DNA of 64,000 bases. Source: an uncultured Roseicyclus sp. GTDB lineage: Bacteria > Pseudomonadota > Alphaproteobacteria > Rhodobacterales > Rhodobacteraceae. How positions within the stretch are numbered: the first letter of the stretch is position 1; the number at the start of each line of letters is the position of its first letter. Positions 19,655-28,684 of the stretch are shown piece after piece. The position numbers and the translations under genes are program-made. The notes under the pieces are model-generated. The model was not told where the DNA came from, did no database searches, and saw only the letters and a list, made by a program, of their open reading frames with translations. The stretch spans positions 584,982 through 648,981 of the forward strand of contig CANMRT010000001.1 in the NCBI GenBank assembly GCA_947500415.1, in the 5' to 3' direction.

Positions 19655-20707
19655 ATGGCCAAGATCATTACCCGGTATTTCGACCGAGTTCAGAACGCGA
19701 AAAACACCCGGCACGAACTGGTTCGCATGCGCAATGCGCCGTCGCAGATCGTGACAATCGCCGAAACGACAGACCAGCTTGATCGCATGTTGGCGTCAGC
19801 GCCGGTCGAGAAGGCGACAGCCAAGGAATACAAGAAGCGTCTCGCCAAGGGCGGGGCGGTGTTGATGGTACGCGCCGGTTACAAACCGCTTGGCATCGCG
19901 CGCATGGCGCGGGACGCAGCGGCAAGCGAAGGCGCGGTGGATCTGAGCAACCTCATCGAAGAAGTCGCGGTCGCGGACGAATTGCGCGAACCGATGTCCA
20001 GCATCTTCGCGGATCACCCAAGGTTCCTGACCAAACCGCGCGACCCTGACAACAAAACCTTCCACATGGCGAATTGGCCCATTCCGTTGATCAGCCGCGG
20101 CCAACCGTCGAACGTGTCCATCTTCGCGCCCCACGCGCGGATGGCCAGCTGGCCCATTGGCCTGAAAGCGCCGGAAAAGCCGCGTTATGGCGCGTTCCCC
20201 TTTGGCCTGCTGGTGCCCGGCAACGGCTATATGGCGAAGTTCCCGATTGCGCATTTGGTGCCCGGCCACAAGTTCATGGCGAAGTTCCCCTTCGCCCATC
20301 TGGTGCCCGGCAAGGGCTATATGGCGAAGTTTCCGTTTGCGCATCTGGTGCCCGGTCACAAGTTCATGGCGAAGTTCCCGTTTGGCCATCTGGTTCCCGG
20401 GCATGCCCGCATGGCCAATTGGCCCTTCCCGCTGTTGATTGATGGGGAGCAGGGCACGAACGCCATCGTGCCGGGTCACAAGTTCATGGCGAAATTCCCA
20501 TTCGCCCATCTGGTGCCCGGCAAAGGCTATATGGCGAAGTTTCCGTTTGCGCATTTGGTGCCCGGTCACAAGTTTATGGCGAAGTTCCCGTTTGGCCATC
20601 TGGTGCCGGGCAAGGGCTACATGGCGAAGTTCCCCTTCGCTCACATCGTGCCGGGTCACAAATACATGGCGAATTTTGTCTTTCCGCACACGCGCACGGC
20701 CGCCTGA
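19655..20707 (+). CDS. MAKFPF/VPG tandem-repeat protein with YflT-like N-terminal domain
   Basis: A 350-residue protein from the ATG at 19655 (AGGCAGG upstream; the longer frame from 19517 is unlikely). Residues 1-90 ([18 protein letters not shown] ... [10 protein letters not shown]) look like the YflT / general stress 17M ferredoxin-like domain. A linker of about 45 residues follows. From residue 193 on, the protein is made of 15-residue units of the form M-A-K-F-P-F-A/G-H-L-V-P-G-x-x-F/Y, with units ending HKF and KGY largely alternating. Degenerate units flank and interrupt the array. It has no signal peptide. Function unknown. Confidence 0.78.
   Translation: MAKIITRYFDRVQNAKNTRHELVRMRNAPSQIVTIAETTDQLDRMLASAPVEKATAKEYKKRLAKGGAVLMVRAGYKPLGIARMARDAAASEGAVDLSNLIEEVAVADELREPMSSIFADHPRFLTKPRDPDNKTFHMANWPIPLISRGQPSNVSIFAPHARMASWPIGLKAPEKPRYGAFPFGLLVPGNGYMAKFPIAHLVPGHKFMAKFPFAHLVPGKGYMAKFPFAHLVPGHKFMAKFPFGHLVPGHARMANWPFPLLIDGEQGTNAIVPGHKFMAKFPFAHLVPGKGYMAKFPFAHLVPGHKFMAKFPFGHLVPGKGYMAKFPFAHIVPGHKYMANFVFPHTRTAA
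20231..20665 (+). repeat. 45-bp in-frame tandem repeats encoding MAKFPF..VPG units
   Basis: Eight near-identical 45-bp units, each starting ATGGCGAARTTYCC, are arranged as four plus four. They are separated by one divergent 75-bp unit ([14 protein letters not shown] and following). Synonymous differences between units are few, which points to recent expansion or ongoing gene conversion. The array is inside a reading frame, not a CRISPR: there are no spacers. Confidence 0.9.
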
Positions 20708-20722
20708 AACGAGTCCGGCGCA

Positions 20723-20742
20723 GGCCCGGCTTTGGCCGGGCC
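20723..20742. other. GC-rich hairpin after the repeat-protein gene
   Basis: GGCCCGGC (20723-20730) and GCCGGGCC (20735-20742) form a perfect 8-bp stem with a 4-base loop. There is no T-tract, so it may be a weak terminator or an mRNA 3' stabiliser. Confidence 0.5.
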
Positions 20743-20817
20743 GCGACACCATTCCCGTTGCCAAGCGCGCTCAACCTTCGCATAACGCTCTCGACGACAA
20801 ATTCGAGGCCTCGACCC

Positions 20818-21129
20818 ATGCGTGCACGCATTTTCAAACCCGCCAAATCCGCCATGTCCTCCGGGCAGGCGAAGACCCGCGAATGGGTGCTTGAATACCT
20901 GCCCACCGAGGCGCGCGGGATTGATCCGCTGATGGGCTGGACTTCGTCTGGCGACATGGACAGTCAGGTGCGCCTGAGGTTTGAAAGCCTTGAGGCCGCA
21001 AAGGATTACGCCAAGGATCACGGGATTGAGGCTGTTGTAACCAAACCCAAAACCCGCAAGCCCAACGTCCGCCCCGGCGGTTACGGCGACAACTTCGCCA
21101 CCAACCGGCGCGGGGCTTGGACTCATTGA
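20818..21129 (+). CDS. NDUFS4-like complex I accessory subunit
   Basis: A 103-residue protein from the ATG at 20818. It begins [19 protein letters not shown] and contains [39 protein letters not shown] and a C-terminal [14 protein letters not shown]. These are the signatures of the NDUFS4 (18-kDa) subunit of NADH:ubiquinone oxidoreductase, found in mitochondria and alphaproteobacteria. It should bind the peripheral arm of complex I. It lies apart from a nuo operon here. Its end overlaps the next gene. Confidence 0.92.
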   Translation: MRARIFKPAKSAMSSGQAKTREWVLEYLPTEARGIDPLMGWTSSGDMDSQVRLRFESLEAAKDYAKDHGIEAVVTKPKTRKPNVRPGGYGDNFATNRRGAWTH

Positions 21130-21590
21130 CCGCGTTGCGCGTCGGGCCGATTTCGCCTGACGATCCCGGCCTTGCCGATCTGATCGCGCGCCACGCCGCC
21201 CATGGCGACGCGCATTACCCCGCCGAAAGCAATCACCACCTGACCGGCCCGGAGATGGCCGGGCGAGGCGTTCGCCTGTTCGCGGGTTGGTTGGGGGCGG
21301 AGGTCGTCGCAATGGGCGGCTATGCGCTTTGGGGTGACAGCCAGGCTGAGGTGAAATCCATGCATGTCTCCGAAGCTGCGCGCGGGCAGGGGGCGGGAAC
21401 TGCAATTCTCACCACTCTGATGGATGCCGCGCAGGACGAAGGCGCGGCGGCGATATGGCTGGAGACGGGAAGTCGGGCAGGATCCGCAGCGGCGCGCGGG
21501 CTTTATGAGCGGGTCGGATTCGAGTATTGTCCGCCGTTTGGCGACTATGTCGAGGATCCCGAAAGCGTCTTCATGCGGCGTGCGTTGTAG
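21126..21590 (+). CDS. GNAT family N-acetyltransferase
   Basis: About 154 residues. There is no good ATG; a TTG at 21126 overlaps the stop of the NDUFS4 gene, and a TTG at 21117 is the alternative. Motif A of the GNAT fold is clear ([17 protein letters not shown]), with the acetyl-CoA pyrophosphate-binding R-G-Q-G-A-G loop. A C-terminal [19 protein letters not shown] strand follows. It transfers an acetyl group from acetyl-CoA to an amine; the substrate is unknown. It is likely co-translated with the gene before it. Confidence 0.85.
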   Translation: MTALRVGPISPDDPGLADLIARHAAHGDAHYPAESNHHLTGPEMAGRGVRLFAGWLGAEVVAMGGYALWGDSQAEVKSMHVSEAARGQGAGTAILTTLMDAAQDEGAAAIWLETGSRAGSAAARGLYERVGFEYCPPFGDYVEDPESVFMRRAL

Positions 21591-21693
21591 TTACGGAATA
21601 ACTACAAAAAAACTACAGATTCACTACAGCGTATTTCGCCCGTCGAAGCCCCCGTGGACGGCCCCGCCCCGAATGGTTAAACCGACGCTCAGC

Positions 21694-21770
21694 GGGCCCA
21701 TAGCTCAACTGGATAGAGCAGCCGACTTCTAATCGGCAGGTTGAGGGTTCGAGTCCTTCTGGGCCCGCCA
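21694..21770 (+). tRNA. tRNA-Arg (anticodon TCT)
   Basis: A 77-base cloverleaf. The acceptor GGGCCCA pairs with TGGGCCC. The anticodon arm is GCCGA-CTTCTAA-TCGGC, giving TCT and decoding AGA. The T-arm has GGTTCGAGTCC, and CCA is encoded at 21768-21770. The discriminator base is G, normal for tRNA-Arg. Confidence 0.96.
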
Positions 21771-21773
21771 ACC

Positions 21774-21889
21774 GTGGCTCCGCGACACGCGGCTGGCAGG
21801 GCCTCACACAGTGAGGTCCCGAGAAGCCAAGCGTCGCTCCGCGACGCGCGGCTGACAGGGTCTCACATGACGAGGTCCCGAGAAGCCAA
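21774..21889 (+). repeat. Two tandem 57-bp direct repeats beside tRNA-Arg
   Basis: Units 21774-21830 and 21833-21889 are about 87% identical (period 59). Each runs from GTSGCTCCGCGAC to GGTCCCGAGAAGCCAA. Unit 1 carries the hairpin GGGCCTCAC-ACA-GTGAGGTCCC; in unit 2 the stem is partly eroded. A shorter ATCAC-GCA-GTGAT hairpin follows at about 21891-21903. They begin 3 bases after the tRNA and could be a processed 3' trailer, a duplicated terminator-like element or a REP-type repeat. Confidence 0.8.
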
Positions 21890-22149
21890 GATCACGCAGT
21901 GATGCCCCTGCCGCCCCTTCTCCGAATCCCAATTTCCACCCCGAATCGCATCCGCCAATTCGCACCAATTCATCGAAGATTGATATGCACTTTAGCGCAT
22001 CAAAGGCGAAATCCCGCTTGGAAACAGGGATTTGGCGGCTACTTACGCGTGAAATTGTCGGCTTTAGAGTATTCACCAGCCTGTGATGTGCCTATAGTAT
22101 CTCCCTATCGGGTCCGCCCGGTTTGAATGAAGATCAATGGGGATGATCT

Positions 22150-22437
22150 ATGATACGCTCCGAGCTGATCCAAAAGCTGTCCGAGGAAAACCCGCACCTG
22201 TACCAGCGGGATGTTGAACGGATCGTCAACGCCATTTTCGAAGAAGTCATCGATGCCCTTGCCGACGGTAATCGCGTCGAGCTGCGTGGTTTCGGTGCTT
22301 TCTCAGTCAAGAAACGCGACGCACGTGTGGGCCGGAACCCGCGGACGGGTGAAAGCGTTTCTGTCGAAGAAAAGCATGTGCCTTTCTTCAAGGCCGGGAA
22401 GCTGCTACGCGATCGTCTGAACGGTCACGACGGGTGA
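22150..22437 (+). CDS. ihfB: Integration host factor subunit beta
   Basis: A 95-residue DNA-bending protein, the usual length for the family. It starts [10 protein letters not shown]. It has the [27 protein letters not shown] core, where the conserved arm and proline intercalate in the minor groove, and ends in [12 protein letters not shown]. It pairs with IHF alpha to shape nucleoid DNA, promoters and recombination sites. The ihfB - LapA-domain - trpF order is familiar in alphaproteobacteria. Confidence 0.95.
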   Translation: MIRSELIQKLSEENPHLYQRDVERIVNAIFEEVIDALADGNRVELRGFGAFSVKKRDARVGRNPRTGESVSVEEKHVPFFKAGKLLRDRLNGHDG

Positions 22438-22476
22438 TCTTCCGGCCTTGGGTCGGGTTGGGCCAAGGGGTGTGAG

Positions 22477-22845
22477 ATGGCAATCTTTCGGTATCTGAAA
22501 ATCCTGTTTCTTGTGCTGGTCCTGGTGGCGCTGCTTCTGCTTGCGCTTGCGAACAATGACCCAGTGACCGTGAACCTCATGCCGGATCCACTGGCGCAGG
22601 CCATGGGAATGGCGAACGCGCGCACGATGCCATTGTTTGTGCTTGTGCTCGGCTCGGTTCTCGTTGGCATCATCGTCGGGTTCATCTGGGAATGGCTACG
22701 CGAATATCGCTATCGGGCCGAGGCCAAGACCCAGCGCCGCGAAGCACAACGCCTAAACCAGGAAGTCGCCCAGATGAAGGGCCGGTCTTCCGATACGCAG
22801 GACGATGTGCTGGCGCTTCTGGATGACGCCGACGCCGCGCGTTGA
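22477..22845 (+). CDS. LapA-domain (DUF1049) inner-membrane protein
   Basis: A 122-residue protein with two hydrophobic helices (about residues 8-25 and 48-70) joined by a short periplasmic loop (NNDPVTVNLMPDP). A cytoplasmic coiled-coil tail follows (EAKTQRREAQRLNQEVAQMKG). That is the LapA/DUF1049 layout; in E. coli LapA works with LapB in control of lipopolysaccharide assembly. It lies 39 bases after ihfB and 6 bases before trpF, so it is probably in one operon with them. Confidence 0.85.
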   Translation: MAIFRYLKILFLVLVLVALLLLALANNDPVTVNLMPDPLAQAMGMANARTMPLFVLVLGSVLVGIIVGFIWEWLREYRYRAEAKTQRREAQRLNQEVAQMKGRSSDTQDDVLALLDDADAAR

Positions 22846-22851
22846 GCTGAC

Positions 22852-23496
22852 ATGTCTGACATCGCCATCAAGTTCTGCGGCCTCAGCCGCCCTGCCGACG
22901 TGTCCGCCGCCGTTGACGCAGCCGCGCGCTACGTAGGCTTTGTTTTATTTGAGAAATCTCCGCGCAACGTCTCGTTGGACACGGCGCGTGAGCTTGCATT
23001 GCAAGTCCCGTCTGGCATCGCCAAAGTCGCCCTGACGGTGAATGCGGACGACACTTTCCTTGATACGCTGACGGCCACTGTCCCCCTCGATATGCTGCAA
23101 CTCCACGGGTCCGAGACCCCGGAACGAGTCTCCCAAATCCGCGCCCGCTACGGTCTGCCGGTCATGAAAGCCATTGGCATCCGTGAAGCCGCGGATTTGG
23201 AAGCCATCGACACCTACTCGGAAGTCGCCGACCAATTGCTGATCGATGCCAAACCGCCCAGGGGCGCTGACTTGCCCGGTGGCAATGGCGCGGCGTTTGA
23301 TTGGGACCTGCTGGCAAACCGCAAATACTGGACCGTGCCCTGGATGCTCGCCGGTGGCCTGACGCCTGAGAATGTGGCCGAAGCGACCGCGAAGACCGGT
23401 GCGAAACAGGTCGACCTTAGCTCCGGCGTTGAATCCGCGCCCGGCGTGAAAGACCACGCCCTTATGCAGGCCTTCGCCGCCGCTCTGGCCCCATGA
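22852..23496 (+). CDS. trpF: Phosphoribosylanthranilate isomerase
   Basis: A 214-residue (beta/alpha)8 enzyme of tryptophan synthesis. It converts N-(5'-phosphoribosyl)anthranilate to CdRP. The N-terminal [12 protein letters not shown] holds the catalytic Cys. [31 protein letters not shown] (catalytic Asp), [11 protein letters not shown] and [15 protein letters not shown] are the phosphate-gripping motifs. The stop overlaps the next ATG by 4 bases (ATGA). Confidence 0.96.
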   Translation: MSDIAIKFCGLSRPADVSAAVDAAARYVGFVLFEKSPRNVSLDTARELALQVPSGIAKVALTVNADDTFLDTLTATVPLDMLQLHGSETPERVSQIRARYGLPVMKAIGIREAADLEAIDTYSEVADQLLIDAKPPRGADLPGGNGAAFDWDLLANRKYWTVPWMLAGGLTPENVAEATAKTGAKQVDLSSGVESAPGVKDHALMQAFAAALAP

Positions 23497-23963
23497 CGAC
23501 ACCGATTTTTCGCAAAGCAACCGCAGCAGATGTGCCCGCCATCGTGGCAATGCTGCGGGAAGACAATCTTGGCGCGCAACGCGAAACGGCCCCTGATGAG
23601 TATTACGTTGCTGCATTCAAAAGCATCGGCGATGCGCCGCAAAACCACCTCATCGTGGGTGAAATCGCAGGCCACGTGATTTCCTACTACCACCTGACCG
23701 TGCTTGGCGGCCTGTCCCATCGCGCCGCGCGGCGTGGCAACATCGAAGACGTCCGCGTCGCGGAAAGCCTGCGCGGGCAGGGGATCGGCCACTTGATGAT
23801 GGAAGACGCCGCTACCCGCGCCCGCGACCTGGGCTGCGGCGTATTGCAGCTGGTCGCCCATGAGACGCGCCAAGCGGCACATGCGTTCTACCTATCTGTT
23901 GGCTTTACGGCGAGCCATGTGGGTTTTAAACGCTCTCTGTCCGACCCGGAGGAAACGCAATGA
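23493..23963 (+). CDS. GNAT acetyltransferase between trpF and trpB
   Basis: A 156-residue acetyltransferase. It has motif A as [17 protein letters not shown], preceded by the strand [16 protein letters not shown], and ends in [19 protein letters not shown]. It overlaps trpF at its start and trpB at its end by four bases each (ATGA both times), so all three should be translated as a coupled unit. The acceptor is unknown. Confidence 0.9.
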   Translation: MTTPIFRKATAADVPAIVAMLREDNLGAQRETAPDEYYVAAFKSIGDAPQNHLIVGEIAGHVISYYHLTVLGGLSHRAARRGNIEDVRVAESLRGQGIGHLMMEDAATRARDLGCGVLQLVAHETRQAAHAFYLSVGFTASHVGFKRSLSDPEETQ

Positions 23964-25186
23964 ACGAGCTCTTCAACAGCTTCATGACTGGTCCCGATGA
24001 AAAGGGTCGTTTTGGCGATTTCGGGGGCCGTTTCGTCTCGGAAACGCTGATGCCGCTGATCCTGGAACTGGAGGCGCAGTACGAGCACGCGAAAACCGAC
24101 GACAGCTTCTGGGCCGAGATGCATGACCTCTGGACGCATTATGTTGGTCGCCCTTCGCCATTGTATTACGCGGAACGGCTGACCGAACGGCTGGGTGGCG
24201 CGAAAATCTATCTCAAGCGCGATGAGCTGAACCACACCGGCGCGCATAAGATCAACAACGTGCTGGGGCAGATCATCCTCGCCCGCCGCATGGGCAAGAC
24301 GCGCATAATCGCCGAAACTGGCGCGGGGCAGCATGGCGTGGCGACCGCGACGGTCTGCGCGAAGTTCGGTCTGAAGTGCGTGGTTTATATGGGTGCAACG
24401 GACGTTGAACGCCAAGCGCCGAACGTCTTCCGCATGAAGCTGCTTGGGGCCGAAGTAATCCCCGTCACATCCGGTCGTGGCACCCTAAAGGACGCGATGA
24501 ACGATGCGTTGCGGGACTGGGTGACGAATGTGCGCGACACGTTCTACTGCATCGGGACGGTCGCAGGCCCGCACCCCTATCCGGCGATGGTCCGCGATTT
24601 TCAGGCGATCATCGGTAAGGAAACCAAGGAACAACTGCACGCGGCTGAGGGCCGTCTGCCCGACACGATCATCGCCGCCATTGGCGGCGGGTCGAACGCG
24701 ATGGGCCTGTTCTTCCCATTCCTAGACGACAAGGATGTGAACATCATCGGCGTCGAAGCCGGCGGCCACGGCGTGAATGAGAAGATGGAGCATTGCGCGT
24801 CCCTGACCGGCGGACGTCCCGGCGTGCTGCACGGCAACCGCACCTATTTGCTACAGGATGATGATGGCCAGATCCTCGAAGGCCACTCGATCTCCGCCGG
24901 TCTCGATTACCCGGGCATCGGGCCTGAGCATTCGTGGCTTCATGAGATTGGCCGCGCGCAATATGTCTCGATCACTGACACCGAGGCGTTGGAGGCCTTC
25001 CAGCTCAGCTGCGAAACCGAGGGCATCATCCCTGCGCTGGAGCCGTCCCACGCGCTGGCGCACGTCTGCAAGATCGCGCCAGATCTGCCCAAAGATCACC
25101 TGCTGGTCATGAACATGTGCGGGCGTGGCGATAAGGACATCTTCACTGTGGCTCGCGCGCTTGGTTGGGACATGACCGAGGCGTGA
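23960..25186 (+). CDS. trpB: Tryptophan synthase beta chain
   Basis: A 408-residue PLP enzyme that joins indole and serine to give tryptophan. The Schiff-base lysine lies in [29 protein letters not shown] and the glycine-rich IGGGSNAMG phosphate loop follow, along with VGVEAGGHG-type and [16 protein letters not shown] motifs. Length and order are normal. Its partner trpA is not next to it; it lies about 12 kb away on the other strand. Confidence 0.97.
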   Translation: MNELFNSFMTGPDEKGRFGDFGGRFVSETLMPLILELEAQYEHAKTDDSFWAEMHDLWTHYVGRPSPLYYAERLTERLGGAKIYLKRDELNHTGAHKINNVLGQIILARRMGKTRIIAETGAGQHGVATATVCAKFGLKCVVYMGATDVERQAPNVFRMKLLGAEVIPVTSGRGTLKDAMNDALRDWVTNVRDTFYCIGTVAGPHPYPAMVRDFQAIIGKETKEQLHAAEGRLPDTIIAAIGGGSNAMGLFFPFLDDKDVNIIGVEAGGHGVNEKMEHCASLTGGRPGVLHGNRTYLLQDDDGQILEGHSISAGLDYPGIGPEHSWLHEIGRAQYVSITDTEALEAFQLSCETEGIIPALEPSHALAHVCKIAPDLPKDHLLVMNMCGRGDKDIFTVARALGWDMTEA

Positions 25187-25214
25187 TGCGGGTCGATGGC
25201 GAGAGAGGATGCCC

Positions 25215-26378
25215 ATGAATTCGACTGACCTCGCCCAAGATATGCGCAATTGGCGCAGACACCTGCACCAGAACCCTGAATTCGGGTTTGAAGAGGCGGA
25301 AACGGCGCAATTTGTCGTGGATCGCCTCCGCGCGTTCGGCATTGAAGAGATTGAGACAGGCGTAGGCGGCACAGGTGTTGTCGCTACGCTGCGTGCCGGC
25401 ACGTCTGACCGCACGATTGCTCTGCGTGCCGACATGGATTGTCTGCGCATTCAAGAGACGACGAACCTTCCTTACGCCTCCGCAAAACCGGGCTTGATGC
25501 ATGCCTGTGGTCACGACGGACACACGACGATGCTGCTTGGGGCCGCCGCCGTGCTCGCCGGTGAGGGCGGGTTTGATGGCACAGTCCGCTTAGTTTTCCA
25601 GCCGTCTGAGGAATGGGGGCAGGGGATGAAGGCGATGATCCGCGATGGGCTGGGGTCGCGCTTGGGGTTCGATGAGATCTACGGGCTCCACAACATGCCG
25701 GGCCTGCCTGTGGGCGCGTTTGAGACGCGAACAGGGGCCTATATGGGGGCCGAGGGTAACTTCCGCATCGCGGTGCGTGGGGCAGGTGGCCATGCGTCAC
25801 GCCCGCACGAATGTCGGGACGCCATCGTCGCGGCCTGCGCCATTGTTGGGCAGCTTCAAACCATTGTTGCACGTAACGTGGATCCCGCAGATCTGGCCGT
25901 TGTTTCCGTGACGTCGATTGAGGGCGACAATGTGAAGAACGCCATCGCCAGCGAGGCCGTGATCGAAGGCGATTGCCGTCACTTCGACGATACCGTCAGC
26001 CAACGGATCGAAACGGCAATGCGCCGGATCGCAGGCGGCGTGGCGGCGGCGCACGACTGCACGGCAGAGGTCGATTACGACCGTGTGTTTGTGCCGTTGG
26101 TCAATGATGCGACGGCGACGGAACACGCTCTATCGGCTGCAACTGCTGTCTATGGGGCCGAAAACGTGAACGGCGAAGCTGCCCGCATGGGCGCGTCGGA
26201 GGATTTCGCGCAGGCGCTTGGCCTTGCGCCGGGATGTTTCGCGATGATCGGCAACGGCGACAGCGCGCCGCTGCACAGCCCGGCCTATGATTTCAACGAC
26301 GACGCGCTGATGCATGGGGTGAAGTGGTTCGCGCGTATCGTGCGCCAGCGGCTTCCTGCGATCGCTGGCAATTCCTAA
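25215..26378 (+). CDS. M20 family amidohydrolase (hippurate hydrolase-like)
   Basis: About 387 residues. The ATG at 25215 is preferred to the one at 25209, since GAGAGAGG is then 6 bases upstream. Metal-site motifs of the M20D family are IALRADMDCL, HACGHDGHTTMLLGAA and FQPSEEWGQGM, with GAGGHASRPHE in the dimerisation domain. Such enzymes remove acyl groups from N-acyl amino acids. The exact substrate is open. It lies 28 bases after trpB in the same direction and may be co-transcribed. Confidence 0.92.
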   Translation: MNSTDLAQDMRNWRRHLHQNPEFGFEEAETAQFVVDRLRAFGIEEIETGVGGTGVVATLRAGTSDRTIALRADMDCLRIQETTNLPYASAKPGLMHACGHDGHTTMLLGAAAVLAGEGGFDGTVRLVFQPSEEWGQGMKAMIRDGLGSRLGFDEIYGLHNMPGLPVGAFETRTGAYMGAEGNFRIAVRGAGGHASRPHECRDAIVAACAIVGQLQTIVARNVDPADLAVVSVTSIEGDNVKNAIASEAVIEGDCRHFDDTVSQRIETAMRRIAGGVAAAHDCTAEVDYDRVFVPLVNDATATEHALSAATAVYGAENVNGEAARMGASEDFAQALGLAPGCFAMIGNGDSAPLHSPAYDFNDDALMHGVKWFARIVRQRLPAIAGNS

Positions 26379-26398
26379 GCCAACGCAACAATAGCGGC

Positions 26399-26785
26399 TT
26401 AACTATCCGCCCCCACCGCGTGAGCCTCCAGCATCTCCATCGGAATGACCTCCAGCGCCCGCTTGTGTGTCGCCCTAAGGTTGACGGGTGGGGCAGCACC
26501 TTCTTCTGCCGCCTGAAGCCAGCGGCTCGCGCAAACGCACCATCCGTCACCGGGGTTCAGCCCCACGAAATTGTATTCAGGGCGCGGTGTCGAAAGGTCG
26601 TTGCCCACGTATTTTGAATAGGCGAGGAATTCGGCCGTCATTTCACAGCAAACCGTGTGCGATCCGCGATCCTCGGCGCAGGTTTCACAAGCGCCGTCGC
26701 GAAAAAAGCCGGTCATCGGGTCGGTTGAACATGCCTCAAGAGCCTCACCAAAGACGTTGAGAGATGCGGCTTTCTCGAAGCCCAT
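26399..26785 (-). CDS. DUF2237 family protein
   Basis: A 128-residue Cys-rich protein. The signature NVFGEALEACSTDPMTGFFRDG starts near residue 10. It is followed by CETCAEDRGSHTVCCEMTAEFL, YSKYVGNDLSTPRP and the GLNPGDGWCVCASRW box. This is the DUF2237 (bacterial UPF) family; the clustered Cys suggest metal binding. The function is unknown. It is convergent with the amidohydrolase. Confidence 0.92.
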   Translation of the reverse strand: MGFEKAASLNVFGEALEACSTDPMTGFFRDGACETCAEDRGSHTVCCEMTAEFLAYSKYVGNDLSTPRPEYNFVGLNPGDGWCVCASRWLQAAEEGAAPPVNLRATHKRALEVIPMEMLEAHAVGADS

Positions 26786-26822
26786 GGTCTGATCCCTTCC
26801 GCGAAAGAGGAAGGCCGTTCAT

Positions 26823-27896
26823 CTATTTGGGTAACGGAAAGCGGGGGGCAGGTGAAGCCTCATTCCGCCAATCGATCCAAGCACAGTGAAAGTCCACGCG
26901 CGCCAATAGATGTTGAGTGGGCGAGCCGCCGGACCAGAGCGTGGCAACAAGGCCCGCGCCCGGGGTGTCGTCATCCGCTTCCATCGCCAGATGCAGGAGC
27001 GGTGCATCCGCCGTCGCCCCTGCGCCGATGGTGTTCAAAGTGTCCGAGATCGAGGCGCCGGTTGCGTACGGGAAATACTGCGCCGCGATGGTGGAATAGA
27101 CGACATGCAGGCCCGTCCAAGGCTGCTGCAAACGGTCTGCCAGCCAAGGGGCGGCATCTGCGGCCTCCACTTTGGTATCCGCCAATTCTATGGCCGCGCG
27201 GGTGCGTGCCATGCGCTCGGGTTGATCCGGCCAAATATAGGCCAGCAGGCGTAGGCGGTCGCCCGGGTCGTGTGGATCAAGCGGCGTTATGTCGACGGCG
27301 GCGCGGTCTGAGACGTTAATCGGATGTGGCTTCGGGAAAGCGCCGGTCCAATCGGGTTTGAGCTGCACCGCACTGCGCGGCGCGACGTGCAGACCACGGC
27401 CCATCGATAGGGCGAAGCGATCCAGCGACAGGTTCAACCCGGCACTGGCGCCGAGTTCTGACAGGATCACCGGCATCGTCCCGACCTGTCCAAGCCCCCA
27501 CCAGATCCCCGCGATGATAGCGGATGCGCGGCGCACTTCGTTGGTCTGCGGTGGGCGGCCGAGCCAATCCATGATCCGCGCCTCATGGGTGATCAGGGCG
27601 GCCTCAACAGCCTGCCACAGGGCATTATCCGGCACGTCATTCGGCGGGTAGGCGGCTTGCAGGCCGTCATCGACCCCATCCAGCACCAGACCATGCAACG
27701 CACCGGCCAGCCGCAAGGGGACGGATTGGCTGGCGGCACTCACGTCGCCCTCCCACACCAAGCAGCGGGCACCGACCGCCGTGGCCTCGGTCAGACGCTC
27801 ACCGATAAGGGGCATGAGCCGCGCCATGAAGGGGGAGCCGAGGGCGGCTGTGACCTCTCCCTGCCGCGTGAAGGCCTGACGCAAACGGTCGCTCAA
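26823..27896 (-). CDS. DUF2332 family protein
   Basis: A 357-residue protein. The features of DUF2332 are ALGSPFMARLMPLIGERL near the N-terminus, then ILSELGASAGLNLSLDRF, CERVSDR-like NVSDRAAVDITPLDPHDPGDRLRLLAYIWPDQ and a C-terminal WSGGSPTQHLLARVDFHCAWIDW. The fold resembles a Rossmann-like enzyme, possibly a methyltransferase relative, but the function is not established. Its start overlaps the end of pth by four bases. Confidence 0.88.
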   Translation of the reverse strand: MSDRLRQAFTRQGEVTAALGSPFMARLMPLIGERLTEATAVGARCLVWEGDVSAASQSVPLRLAGALHGLVLDGVDDGLQAAYPPNDVPDNALWQAVEAALITHEARIMDWLGRPPQTNEVRRASAIIAGIWWGLGQVGTMPVILSELGASAGLNLSLDRFALSMGRGLHVAPRSAVQLKPDWTGAFPKPHPINVSDRAAVDITPLDPHDPGDRLRLLAYIWPDQPERMARTRAAIELADTKVEAADAAPWLADRLQQPWTGLHVVYSTIAAQYFPYATGASISDTLNTIGAGATADAPLLHLAMEADDDTPGAGLVATLWSGGSPTQHLLARVDFHCAWIDWRNEASPAPRFPLPK

Positions 27897-28576
27897 CGGA
27901 ACTTGTCCACCAGCTTTTGAAGCGGATTGCGGGTGTCTTCCGCTTTCTCTACGACAGGCTCGTGCAATGGCTCTGGCTCAGGTTTCGGCGTCGATTTCGA
28001 CGACCGGGGCGGGGCAACGCGCAAGGCCACCGCGTTCAGGAACTTGCCGCCATCGCCCTCTGCCAGCCGTGGCGCGCCATCGCTCACTCCGCGCAACACG
28101 TCATCCAGCCACTCCTGATCGGCCTTGGCGAAATCGCTGAGCACATAGCCCGGCACGCGGTCCTTATGGCCGGGGTGCCCGACGCCCAGACGCACTCGGT
28201 CATAATGCGGCCCGATATGTTGATGGATGGAGCGCAGGCCGTTGTGCCCCGCATGCCCGCCACCGGCCTTCACGCGCACCTTGGCGGGCGCGAGGTCGAT
28301 CTCGTCATGCCAGACGGTCACATCGGTGGAGTCGAGCTTGTAGAACCGCATCGCCTCGCCCACCGATTGGCCGGAAAGGTTCATGAAGGTTTCAGGCTTC
28401 AGGAGCAGGATCTTCTCTGACCCCAGCTTGCCCTCGCTCAAACTGCCCTGAAACTTGGACCTGAAAGGGGCGAACCCGTGATCCTCGGCGATCCGGTCCA
28501 ATGCCATCCAGCCGATGTTGTGCCGGTTCTTTGCGTATTTCGGGCCCGGATTGCCCAGACCGACCCAGAGTTGCAT
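27893..28576 (-). CDS. pth: Peptidyl-tRNA hydrolase
   Basis: A 227-residue enzyme that frees tRNA from prematurely released peptidyl-tRNA. The start at 28576 gives MQLWVGLGNPGPKYAKNRHN, with the catalytic His in RHNIGW. KPETFMNLSGQSVGEAM, DEIDLAPAKVRVKAGGGHAGHNGLRSI and RLGVGHPG follow. The family core is about 190 residues; here a Pro/Glu-rich tail ending NPLQKLVDKF is added, as often in Rhodobacteraceae. It overlaps the DUF2332 gene and is probably co-transcribed with it. Confidence 0.96.
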   Translation of the reverse strand: MQLWVGLGNPGPKYAKNRHNIGWMALDRIAEDHGFAPFRSKFQGSLSEGKLGSEKILLLKPETFMNLSGQSVGEAMRFYKLDSTDVTVWHDEIDLAPAKVRVKAGGGHAGHNGLRSIHQHIGPHYDRVRLGVGHPGHKDRVPGYVLSDFAKADQEWLDDVLRGVSDGAPRLAEGDGGKFLNAVALRVAPPRSSKSTPKPEPEPLHEPVVEKAEDTRNPLQKLVDKFR

Positions 28577-28684
28577 GGCGAGGCCTCCCAATCGTTGTCC
28601 CGGTGATATGACCCGCGCGGGCGTTTGCCAAGGCGTGAGGGGCGTGTCACGGTTGCGCGAAACCACCCAGACCGGAGGCCGCCT

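Noticed and set aside
20231-20665. Regular 45-bp repeats as a CRISPR array
   Set aside because: There are no unique spacers; the repeats are contiguous, in frame and encode a regular peptide.
21613-21807. Small open frame opposite tRNA-Arg
   Set aside because: It contains the GLEPSTCRL peptide that arises from antisense translation of tRNA genes and is a known false gene.
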